From contig CAMJNS010000014.1 in the NCBI GenBank assembly GCA_946407375.1, forward strand, positions 1-38,131: 38,131 nucleotides of DNA. The letters are read 5' to 3'. Shown here one piece after another: positions 9,773-17,091 of the stretch (positions are counted from its first letter, which is position 1; every line of letters starts with the position of its first letter). The position numbers and the translations under genes were made by a program. The stretch is from an uncultured bacterium (lineage in GTDB: Bacteria > Muiribacteriota > Ozemobacteria > Ozemobacterales > Ozemobacteraceae). The notes below the pieces were generated by a model, which was not told the DNA's origin, did no database searches, and worked only from the letters and a program-made list of their open reading frames with translations.

Positions 9773-11835
9773 TTGGAACCCCCAAAATCACTTATTCCAT
9801 GCACAAAACAACCTAATTCATGAACTTCTGCTTTCTTTTCTAATCCCTGTTTAAGAAAAGGATCTTTACTTAGCAAAGCAATATATTCACCTTTTTTTAA
9901 AGTGCTTTTTGCATAATCAAACATTGATTCTTCGCATTGTTTTATATCATTATATTTTGCAAATAAGTAATAATAGCTAATAGCTGCCGTTTTTCTATTG
10001 CCATTTGAACTAAAGTTAAATTCAGCTTTTCCAGTGGCACCGGCTTTAATATTATTGGCTTTATAAATATTTCCATCATCACCCAATAAATATACACTTA
10101 GTAAATCGGCTCCAAGTCCATTTAACAAATCATACTCTTTTCCAGATTTCTTTATTTCTAATCTAGACCTATCTTGCTTTATAGTTGTAACGCTATAACA
10201 GAAAGGACTCTTAGCTTTAATCCAATTATAAGTTAGATTCTGTGCCTTATCTAATTTAATGCTCTTTTTGGAAGTATTTATAGATTTATCTCTCCAAGAC
10301 ATAGAACTTGGAATAACAGCAGAAGATAATGGGAAAACAAGCTCATTATTCATATTTCTTCCTGCAATAACAATTCCACCGCCAATAGTATAAGAAGTAT
10401 TAGAGGTTTCATCAAGAATAGTAAAAGATTGTCTAAAATAATCCAATCTTCCATATTCAAACATTAAGAAATAAAGAAAAAGAATACTACAACATATTAA
10501 TGATATTATTGGGACACTAAGAAAAACCATTATTTTCTGATTATATTTATGTAAAATAAATAGATTTATAGGACCTATCAATAAAGCAAATAACACAACA
10601 AGAAAAGCTAAAAAAATAGGAGAACCTGCAAAAGCTTGGTATTTCGATCTGTAAGAATCAGTTAATTTAAAAGAGTTGAAACCATCTTTTGAAAAAATCA
10701 AAGTTTTATTATATTCAAAATTACCCAATACTTTTTTAGGAACATATATTTTACCCGAATTATCTATTTTTTTAGACTTTTTAGAGTCTTTATCTTCTTT
10801 TCTGCTATATCTAGTAGAACTATAAGAACTACCTGTGCTCTTTTCCTCTTCAACAGTTTCTTTTAATAATTCAAAAATATCTTTTTTTAAAAAAGTAATT
10901 CTTCCTAATCCAAAATTTTTATAATTAATAAGGGCATCTTCTCCAGTCGAAAATGAAGCTGTTTGACTCTGACCACGAGAGGGAACTATACTTCTTCTCG
11001 CATTTGGCTTTAAATATGAATCTAACCCCTTGATAGCATCTGACAAATTTTTACTTTCAGACTTATTCTCAGACTTATTTTCACGCTTTATTTCTTTCTT
11101 TACTCCATTAATCTCATCCAATAATCTTTGATCATTGAATTCACCTAGTATTAGCAAATGCCCGCCAACTCTAACATAGTCAAAAATACCTTTTTGTATA
11201 CTTTCTGGAATATCTTCAAAAGTATCATTATAAAACAATAATGCATCAAATTGACTATATGAAAGCCACTCTCTATCTAATAAATCTAGATTACTTTCAA
11301 AATAATAAGTTTTGTATTTTTCTCTAGATCTATAATCTAAACCTGGATCTTTAAAAAGTTTATCTGTATCTAAGTTAGTAATTTTTCTATCTATCAAAAC
11401 ATGATATGCATCATAATAGTAACCTTTAGAAACAGATAATCCTGTTTTAGGAGATAACTTTTTAACAATTTTCCCTTTGACAGCAAAATATACCTCAGTA
11501 TCATTTCTGCTGAATGTGTTAGGGAAAAATATTTTTTCTTCTCTGCTTTCCCCGGCGGTGAGTTCAACTTGCTTTGAAACTATATACCCTTCGCCACTAT
11601 CATATGTATTCTTGTTTTCGAGTTCAATATCTACGGTCTGTCTCTTAGATGTATTGTTCTGTAAACTAAATCGATAAACAGAATATCCTTTACCTTCTTT
11701 ATCAGTAATCAAAGAAGGCAATTCATAAACAGAAATATCTTCTAGAGATGCCATAACAAAGTTCGGCAAACATATTTCTATAAAAAAAGCAATTAATAAA
11801 ATAAGATTAACTTTAAACTTCATAGTTTTACCCAT
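9769..11835 (-). CDS. Large exported membrane protein of MoxR/ABC cluster, function unknown
   Basis: This 688-aa protein is not one I recognise. It has a signal peptide (hydrophobic stretch, then VMASLED), an immunoglobulin-like periplasmic part with SVYRFSLQNNTSKRQTVDIEL, a Rossmann-like stretch (WLSYSQFDALLFYNDTF, VRVGGHLLILGEF) reminiscent of the GATase-like domains of vWA operons, and a Lys/Ser-rich linker. Two strong membrane helices at about 405-465 (SPIFLAFLVVLFALLIGPINLFIL and SVPIISLICCSILFLYFLM) precede another extracytoplasmic domain. Its gene lies between MoxR and the ABC ATPase, which it overlaps by 4 nt (ATGA), so it probably acts with the transporter. ATG at 11835 and ATG at 11823 are both possible starts. 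Neither has a strong Shine-Dalgarno. The second gives the more usual signal-peptide start, MKFKV. Confidence 0.75.
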   Translation of the reverse strand: MGKTMKFKVNLILLIAFFIEICLPNFVMASLEDISVYELPSLITDKEGKGYSVYRFSLQNNTSKRQTVDIELENKNTYDSGEGYIVSKQVELTAGESREEKIFFPNTFSRNDTEVYFAVKGKIVKKLSPKTGLSVSKGYYYDAYHVLIDRKITNLDTDKLFKDPGLDYRSREKYKTYYFESNLDLLDREWLSYSQFDALLFYNDTFEDIPESIQKGIFDYVRVGGHLLILGEFNDQRLLDEINGVKKEIKRENKSENKSESKNLSDAIKGLDSYLKPNARRSIVPSRGQSQTASFSTGEDALINYKNFGLGRITFLKKDIFELLKETVEEEKSTGSSYSSTRYSRKEDKDSKKSKKIDNSGKIYVPKKVLGNFEYNKTLIFSKDGFNSFKLTDSYRSKYQAFAGSPIFLAFLVVLFALLIGPINLFILHKYNQKIMVFLSVPIISLICCSILFLYFLMFEYGRLDYFRQSFTILDETSNTSYTIGGGIVIAGRNMNNELVFPLSSAVIPSSMSWRDKSINTSKKSIKLDKAQNLTYNWIKAKSPFCYSVTTIKQDRSRLEIKKSGKEYDLLNGLGADLLSVYLLGDDGNIYKANNIKAGATGKAEFNFSSNGNRKTAAISYYYLFAKYNDIKQCEESMFDYAKSTLKKGEYIALLSKDPFLKQGLEKKAEVHELGCFVHGISDFGGSK

Positions 11836-11846
11836 AAATATAAATT

Positions 11847-12860
11847 TTAATTAAAGTCTGTTTCTTTAACATTTGCCATTATTTTGTTTAACAATATTTC
11901 AGATGTTAAAGACTCAAATCTAGCTTTATAATTAAGCAATACTCTATGATTCAGGGCTGGAATAAAAACTTTTTTTACATCTTCAAACCCTACACTTGGT
12001 CTTCCTTCGATTAAAGCCATACCTCTTGCGGCTTCAGAAACTGCTATTGCTGCTCTTGGAGAAGCCCCATATTGGACAAACTCTTTTACTTCCTTCATTG
12101 AGTTAGATTCTGCAGGAGAAGTGGCACAAACTAGTCTTGCAATATAATCAGCAACAGCATTAGGCAAATAAATTTCTTCCATTATTTCAAATAATTCCTT
12201 TAATTCTGCTTCTGAAAATTTAAAAGCCGCTTTAGGTGGTTCTCCACGTCTTCTTGAAGTAATAATTGTTTTCATAGTTTCTACATCAGCACTTTTTACC
12301 TCAAGTTTAAACATAAAACGGTCTAATTGTGCTTCTGGTAAAGCATAAGTTCCTTCTAATTCAATTGGGTTCTGAGAAGCCAAAACGAAAAATGGGTCAG
12401 GAAGTTTTCTTGTAGTTCCCATTAACGTTACACATCTTTCTTGCATTGCTTCCAGTAAAGCTGATTGAGTTTTAGGAGAGGCTCTATTAATTTCATCTGC
12501 AAGCAAAATATTAGTAAAAATAGGACCAGGCTGAAAAGTCATTTGCCTTGAACCATCTTCTCTTTGTTGTAAGATATGAGAACCCAGTATGTCGCCAGGC
12601 ATCAAATCAGGAGTAAATTGAACCCTACTGAATTGCAATCCGAACAGTTCTCCAAGAGTCTTAATTAAAGCTGTTTTTCCTACACCTGGAAGACCTTCAA
12701 GCAAAATATGCCCACGACTCAGAATACCTGTTACAACCAACTTATGAAGTTCAGGTCTACCAACAAGAATTCTATTTAGTTCATTCATTACCCTTGCAAT
12801 ATTTCTAGAAGCTTTTAATACAAGCTCTTTATCAGGCAATTGTGAATTATTCAAAGTCAT
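11847..12860 (-). CDS. MoxR-family AAA+ ATPase
   Basis: This is a chaperone-like ATPase of the MoxR family, which acts with DUF58 and vWA proteins to mature or remodel envelope complexes. I place the start at ATG 12860, giving 337 aa, because GGGAG lies 6 nt upstream. A longer reading from TTG 12896 would abut the preceding stop but has no ribosome site. Numbered from the ATG, Walker A is GLPGVGKT at 56-63 and Walker B is LLADEINRA with DEINR at 122-126. Other MoxR signatures are PDLMPGDILG, the sensor-1 stretch VLASQNP, and GTYALPEAQLDRFMF. The C-terminal lid contains GASPRAAIAV. It is the centre of the ABC-DUF58-vWA gene group. Confidence 0.95.
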   Translation of the reverse strand: MTLNNSQLPDKELVLKASRNIARVMNELNRILVGRPELHKLVVTGILSRGHILLEGLPGVGKTALIKTLGELFGLQFSRVQFTPDLMPGDILGSHILQQREDGSRQMTFQPGPIFTNILLADEINRASPKTQSALLEAMQERCVTLMGTTRKLPDPFFVLASQNPIELEGTYALPEAQLDRFMFKLEVKSADVETMKTIITSRRRGEPPKAAFKFSEAELKELFEIMEEIYLPNAVADYIARLVCATSPAESNSMKEVKEFVQYGASPRAAIAVSEAARGMALIEGRPSVGFEDVKKVFIPALNHRVLLNYKARFESLTSEILLNKIMANVKETDFN

Positions 12861-12892
12861 ATAAGTCTCCCATGTAATTTCATTTAATATTT

Positions 12893-14761
12893 TCAATGAC
12901 TGAAATAGTTTTTAACAGTATTTCTATATTTTGGCAATATATTCTTATTGTTTAAATTATTACCTTCTTTATTCTTTGATGTAAAATCTCTAGAATTATA
13001 TTCAAATTTCTCTTTTTCAACATTTGGACTAGCAATACCTATTCCAATAGTTTTAGAATCAACTGCAGATTTTTTATTTATCTCTGGCAAAACTTCATCA
13101 TGATATTTGGCGTTGTGGTCAGAAGTTTTATCGCCAAATGTCATTGGAGTGTAACCTCCACCTTTACCAATACCACCACTACCTAAATCTAAGCTAGTTG
13201 AGCTACTTTCTGAAGAATCACTAGATTCTCCGCCTTGGTCAGATTGCCCTTCTCCCCCAGATTCTCCAGACTTACCAGATTGGGCTTCTTGACCAGATTG
13301 GCCTTCTTGACCAGATTGGCCTTCTTGCCCTGATTGTCCTTGCTGACCAGACTGACCTTCCTGACCAGATTGACCTTCCTGACCGAATTGACCTTCTTGT
13401 CCAGATTGACCTTCCTGACCGGATTGCCCTTTTTGACCAGATTGACCTTCCTGAGCTGATTGTCCTTCTCTACCAGATTGCCCTTCTTGACCAGATTGAC
13501 CTTCTTGACCTTGCTGCCCCTCGCGACCTTGCTGCCCTATTTGGCTATTTTGAGTCTCTTGACCTTCTTGTCTTAACTGAGCCTCGCTCATAGACTGATT
13601 ATTCTGATTATACTGAGATTCATTATTTGAATTACCCATATTTGTTGATTGGTTATTATCTATATTAAAAAACTTTTCTTCTTTTGAAATATCTTTTGAA
13701 TCATTTGAGTTTTCAGAATAATTCCTGCGTATTTTTTCTAAGGTTTCTTCATCAATCAAATCTTTACTGCGGAACTTTTCAGCTAAATCTGAATTTTCTA
13801 TTCCTTTTTGATTAATTTTATCTCTTAAATTTTGAGAATAAGAATTCATCTGGCTTCTTTGGATGCCTTGTTCGCTTCCATTACCGCCAAAATGTTCATT
13901 TAAAAAATCATTAATCTGTTGTTCACTCATTCCCGATTTTCTTAATTCATTTTTAAACCTATCTAAAGCCTCTTTGACTTTCTTCTGATCTTCAGCCATC
14001 CTTTTGGCTTCTTTAACATAATCTTCAAGCTTTTTCAGCAATTGCATATCATTAATTCTTTTTTTAACCTCTGCCCCTGCTTCATAACGAAGCTTATCCT
14101 TCATTTGATCTAAGGATTCAAAAGTAATACCAGGAGATTCATTATTCGAAGATTCAACAATTTTATCTAAAGATTCTTCTAAACTTTTCTTTTCCTCTGG
14201 CGTAATGACTTTTTCTTCTTCAAGCAACTCTATTTGTTCTTTTAATTCATTAACTTTTTCTGTCAAATCAATTTTTCTGCTCTTAAAGAAAGAACGCTTT
14301 GGCATAGGAACATAAAAACTGGAAATAACAAATAAAAGTGAAACTAACAATAACGTAAAAAAATGTTTTTTATCTACAGGAAAATCTACTTCAGGAACTT
14401 CAAAAGAATGTTTTCTTAAGACATACCAGCTTTTATCACCTAATTCACTTTCAGATATAAGAAGTCCCCCCGCCTCATTATAAGAATCAACAGCAGCAAC
14501 GCATTTAATCTCAGGAACTTTATGTTTAGAAGCAAAATCTAATCCGAAAAGAATTGCTAATGGGAAACCAGCTAAAAACCAAAGTCCAAAACGACTATTA
14601 ACGTTTATGAATCTAAAAAATAAAACAACAAAACCAAACCCCAGACACCAACCGATAAAGAAGCGGAAAAATGCTAACAAAGCATATTGATTAAAATAAT
14701 TAGTCCTAAGTATGCTTACAGCTTTATCGGCTGGATACAGTTTTTTTTCATTATCACTCAC
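12893..14761 (-). CDS. Membrane protein with coiled coil and collagen-like Gly-Gln-Xaa repeat
   Basis: This 622-aa protein has three N-terminal membrane helices (about 24-47, 53-73 and 127-150), a long charged region predicted as coiled coil (about 155-300, rich in Glu and Lys), a Gln/Asn-rich stretch, then about 100 residues of Gly-Gln-Xaa triplets, mainly GQSGQE hexads, at about 405-510. A Ser/Gly-rich segment follows. The C-terminus (ILPKYRNTVKNYF) resembles the P-x-Y-R-x-x-V-x-x-Y-F ending of large proteins next to MoxR genes in several phyla (recollection, not searched). The layout is like DUF4175-type MoxR partners, but I cannot assign it to that family. The gene lies 16 nt after the 176-aa gene. 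Collagen-like triplets in bacteria can form trimeric rods. Confidence 0.8.
   Translation of the reverse strand: MSDNEKKLYPADKAVSILRTNYFNQYALLAFFRFFIGWCLGFGFVVLFFRFINVNSRFGLWFLAGFPLAILFGLDFASKHKVPEIKCVAAVDSYNEAGGLLISESELGDKSWYVLRKHSFEVPEVDFPVDKKHFFTLLLVSLLFVISSFYVPMPKRSFFKSRKIDLTEKVNELKEQIELLEEEKVITPEEKKSLEESLDKIVESSNNESPGITFESLDQMKDKLRYEAGAEVKKRINDMQLLKKLEDYVKEAKRMAEDQKKVKEALDRFKNELRKSGMSEQQINDFLNEHFGGNGSEQGIQRSQMNSYSQNLRDKINQKGIENSDLAEKFRSKDLIDEETLEKIRRNYSENSNDSKDISKEEKFFNIDNNQSTNMGNSNNESQYNQNNQSMSEAQLRQEGQETQNSQIGQQGREGQQGQEGQSGQEGQSGREGQSAQEGQSGQKGQSGQEGQSGQEGQFGQEGQSGQEGQSGQQGQSGQEGQSGQEGQSGQEAQSGKSGESGGEGQSDQGGESSDSSESSSTSLDLGSGGIGKGGGYTPMTFGDKTSDHNAKYHDEVLPEINKKSAVDSKTIGIGIASPNVEKEKFEYNSRDFTSKNKEGNNLNNKNILPKYRNTVKNYFSH
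13237..13545 (-). repeat. Degenerate 18-bp tandem repeat coding for Gly-Gln-Xaa hexads
   Basis: About 17 near-copies of an 18-bp unit, seen on the plus strand as variants of GACCTTCTTGACCAGATT, encode GQSGQE with substitutions such as GREGQS, AQEGQS, GQKGQS and GQFGQE. Unit boundaries are approximate. Phase is kept in frame throughout, which argues for selection on the protein. Such tracts change length by slippage or recombination and are hard to assemble, so the copy number in the real genome may differ. Confidence 0.85.
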
Positions 14762-14777
14762 TACAATTCACCGTCAA

Positions 14778-15308
14778 TTAGATCTTCGTGTTGCTTACCT
14801 CTGTAGACATTCTAAATCCTATGGGTTTTGAAGCATCTTCAGGCGATTGCAAGAAATTCTTTAATCTACTTAAAAGATTTTTTTCTGCCTCTTTAAATAA
14901 ATAGTCACAAAAATCTTGAACTCCTTCAGGAGTATTTTTGAAATCTTTATTGTCATCTACATTAAAAGTTATAATAGAACCAGTCTTTTTAAATACGATT
15001 AAAAAAGTGAAAAACTTTTCTTCAAGAGATCGTCCATTGACGTTAATAGCAAAACCTATTGCTGCTGTTCCGTTTTCTCCAAATTCTGTATCGAATTCAT
15101 CTCCGTGAAGATGTCCACCTTCTTTTACAAAGCCAGTGCTTGGTGGGAACATAAAAACTTTTGTTTCAGGGCAACCCAAGCTTTCAACAATAGAATTTTT
15201 TAATTCATGAACAAAGTCACGACATTCTTGTTGATATTCAGTGCATTCTTTAATCCCTAAATCATAAGCTTCACAAAGCTTTTTGTAACGGTTTTCCTTT
15301 CTAGCCAT
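14778..15308 (-). CDS. Hypothetical protein, 176 aa
   Basis: I do not recognise this protein. It is soluble, mixed alpha/beta, with an opening charged helix containing Cys and Tyr (KLCEAYDLGIKECTEYQQECRDF), a central beta-rich part (TAAIGFAINVNGRS, FFTFLIVFKKTGSIITFNVDD) and a C-terminal helix. There is no signal peptide, membrane helix or known catalytic motif. AAAGGGAG lies 5 nt before the ATG. It is followed 16 nt later by the collagen-like-repeat gene and preceded by an 87-nt gap holding a heptad repeat. Its place at the head of the MoxR genes suggests it belongs to the same unit, but nothing in the sequence shows its role. Confidence 0.7.
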   Translation of the reverse strand: MARKENRYKKLCEAYDLGIKECTEYQQECRDFVHELKNSIVESLGCPETKVFMFPPSTGFVKEGGHLHGDEFDTEFGENGTAAIGFAINVNGRSLEEKFFTFLIVFKKTGSIITFNVDDNKDFKNTPEGVQDFCDYLFKEAEKNLLSRLKNFLQSPEDASKPIGFRMSTEVSNTKI

Positions 15309-15359
15309 TTTAACTCCCTTTAATTAATCTTCAATATTACAAACTACAACTACTTATAT

Positions 15360-15394
15360 CTTTCAGCTTTCCACTTTCAACTTTCAACTTTCAC
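15360..15394. repeat. Five tandem 7-bp repeats (CTTTCAA type)
   Basis: Five head-to-tail heptads read CTTTCAG, CTTTCCA, CTTTCAA, CTTTCAA and CTTTCAC on the plus strand. They begin directly after the stop codon of the small putative lipoprotein gene. On the transcribed minus strand they read GAAAGTTGAAAGT. A related but different heptad array lies at 36193-36276. I see no coding use or strong fold. Confidence 0.85.
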
Positions 15395-15395
15395 C

Positions 15396-16007
15396 TTAAT
15401 AAAACACCTTCAGTGGTTTTGGAGTTCCTCGTGGAGGTAACGATTCAGACCTGCTAAAAGTTTTTATTATTTTCCCAGAGCTTTCATTATTAGCTATATT
15501 TGTACTAGGTTTATTATCTTTTTTAGAAAATATAATTTCCTTTTTACGGTCTGTATTAGAAACTTCTTCGTTTTCAGGTGGAGTTGTCTTTTCAAATTCA
15601 AGTATTTCTTCTAATGTTCTTGGAGAATCATATTCATCTAATTGAGTCCAACCTGCCTGAGCAAACCAATTAGTAAGAGGTTGATCTTCATAGAATCCAT
15701 CGTCTATGGCATCACCCCAATAATAACCTTTTGCCATTTTTATATCGCCAGAAACTTCAGCAATAACCCCTAAACGGTAGAAAGCCCAAGTAGTCTTCTC
15801 TTTATCTATTTTTTCCATACTAGATTCATTTTTATAAATTATGGAATAATAACTTTGAGCTTTTTTATACTTTTTAGCTAAAAGAGCTTCTTCTCCCTTT
15901 TTTTTGTATATATAATAACTATATCTTCCACTACAGCAACCAGTTTCAAACAATAGTACAGAAAGGGCTAAGGTAATAAAAACAAATAAATACTTTCTAT
16001 ATTTCAT
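15396..16007 (-). CDS. Putative lipoprotein with TPR-like helices
   Basis: This is a small exported protein of 203 aa when started at ATG 16007. A TTG six bases upstream (16013) is only 3 nt from the AAAGG ribosome site, whereas the ATG is 9 nt away, so I chose the ATG. Residues 1-20 form a signal peptide that ends FETGCCSG. Cys24 could be lipidated, but Glu at -3 is not a usual lipobox residue, so this is uncertain. Residues about 35-110 contain paired helices like tetratricopeptide repeats (KGEEALLAKKYKKAQSYYSII). The C-terminal third is Lys/Ser/Pro-rich and probably disordered. It follows the PilW-like gene by about 30 nt. A role as a pilotin or scaffold for the pilin-like proteins is possible but unproven. 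Confidence 0.7.
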   Translation of the reverse strand: MKYRKYLFVFITLALSVLLFETGCCSGRYSYYIYKKKGEEALLAKKYKKAQSYYSIIYKNESSMEKIDKEKTTWAFYRLGVIAEVSGDIKMAKGYYWGDAIDDGFYEDQPLTNWFAQAGWTQLDEYDSPRTLEEILEFEKTTPPENEEVSNTDRKKEIIFSKKDNKPSTNIANNESSGKIIKTFSRSESLPPRGTPKPLKVFY

Positions 16008-16040
16008 TATCAAAAGCCTTTCTATTAATTTACTTTAACA

Positions 16041-16634
16041 TTATTCAACTTCAACGGTTGGAGCCCAAATTTCGTTAATCTGGTCTACCAATGGAGGATA
16101 AATAGAAGCTGTCCAAACTATTTCATGATTACCGGGAGTAGATTTATGTGGGTCTTCCATAGTTATTTCAACCCAAAAATATTTGATGCCATTATCTTCT
16201 TTATCTGTTACAGTCATTTTAGTCATATATTGATCACCAAAAGACTGAATTCTGTCGTCTGATATTTTTAAATCTGATTTTCCACCAGCCGATGTAAACT
16301 TTCTAACAAATTTTTTAAAACCACCTACCTGTTCAATAGAATAAGAAGCTTTTCCACCTTCTATTATTACTTCTATTTCGTTATCACCATTCCAGCCTTC
16401 ATCAGAATTACTAAAAGACACTTCATTAATAGCTTTTGAAATATCATTTCTCATAACAGAAACTATCCAAAAAGCCTGATTTGCAGCAAGAGCATTAAAA
16501 CTACCTTTCTGAACATTAGAAGCACCTCTGCTCATTGTCGTAATAATAATTCCAATGATTACAGCCAAGATTCCCATACATATAAGGATTTCAACTAATG
16601 TTAAACCCTGCTTTTTTGATTTATTTTTTTGCAC
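16041..16634 (-). CDS. Prepilin-like protein, PilW/GspJ type
   Basis: This 197-aa protein has the type IV prepilin N-terminus: a short basic leader ending in Gly (KKQG), then LTLVEILICMGILAVIIGIIITTM with the conserved Glu at +5 of the mature chain. Cleavage and N-methylation by a prepilin peptidase are expected. The body (FWIVSVMRNDISKA, then beta-rich sequence) resembles minor pseudopilins of the PilW/GspJ group, which cap pilus or pseudopilus tips. Its start lies inside the end of the PilV-like gene (14-nt overlap). A prepilin peptidase gene lies in this window at 33848, although it belongs by context to the Tad system. Confidence 0.85.
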   Translation of the reverse strand: MQKNKSKKQGLTLVEILICMGILAVIIGIIITTMSRGASNVQKGSFNALAANQAFWIVSVMRNDISKAINEVSFSNSDEGWNGDNEIEVIIEGGKASYSIEQVGGFKKFVRKFTSAGGKSDLKISDDRIQSFGDQYMTKMTVTDKEDNGIKYFWVEITMEDPHKSTPGNHEIVWTASIYPPLVDQINEIWAPTVEVE

Positions 16635-17091
16635 TCAAAAAACCTCGTAACATATATTCGGTACGGTCTAAACTCTCTTTACTCTTATAAGACATCGTTA
16701 ATGACACCATACAACCTATAGGATTATTGTTTTTATCATTAACTGCAGTAAACATAACAGTTAGTTCTGGCATAAGATAATAATCAAAAGAACCTATCTT
16801 TATTTTCAAACCTTCTAAATCTCTTAAGGTAATAGTGCCATTTGAAGTTAATGAATTAGGACCGTCAGGACCATCATTATCATTCAATTTTTCAAGCAAA
16901 ACTTCAACATTTCCATAATTTTCTATTTGTTCTAGTATTTCTACAGTTAATTGACTAATTTTAATTTCATCTGCAGATCTAACAACCTGTTGATGAGAAG
17001 AACTCATCAAACCCCATATTGGAATAATCGCAGAAACAAAAATAACAACAGCAATTAAGATTTCAACAAGGCTCATCCCAAGTTTTTTCAT
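16621..17091 (-). CDS. Prepilin-like protein, PilV/GspI type
   Basis: This 156-aa minor-pilin-like protein has a leader MKKLG, then MSLVEILIAVVIFVSAIIPIW with Glu at +5. It is followed by an amphipathic helix (HQQVVRSADEIKISQLTVEILEQI) and a small beta-sheet domain, as in PilV/GspI proteins. The start forms a 4-nt ATGA overlap with the preceding 735-aa gene and the end overlaps the PilW-like gene by 14 nt. The order X-V-W, together with the overlaps, suggests the three products assemble as a tip complex. Confidence 0.85.
   Translation of the reverse strand: MKKLGMSLVEILIAVVIFVSAIIPIWGLMSSSHQQVVRSADEIKISQLTVEILEQIENYGNVEVLLEKLNDNDGPDGPNSLTSNGTITLRDLEGLKIKIGSFDYYLMPELTVMFTAVNDKNNNPIGCMVSLTMSYKSKESLDRTEYMLRGFLSAKK

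Noticed and set aside
12894..12896. TTG start of the MoxR gene
   Set aside because: It has no ribosome site, while ATG 12860 has GGGAG at good spacing.
13237..13545. Repeat tract as an intergenic satellite or assembly artefact
   Set aside because: All units stay in frame within a long open reading frame, so it is a coding repeat; only the copy number remains uncertain.
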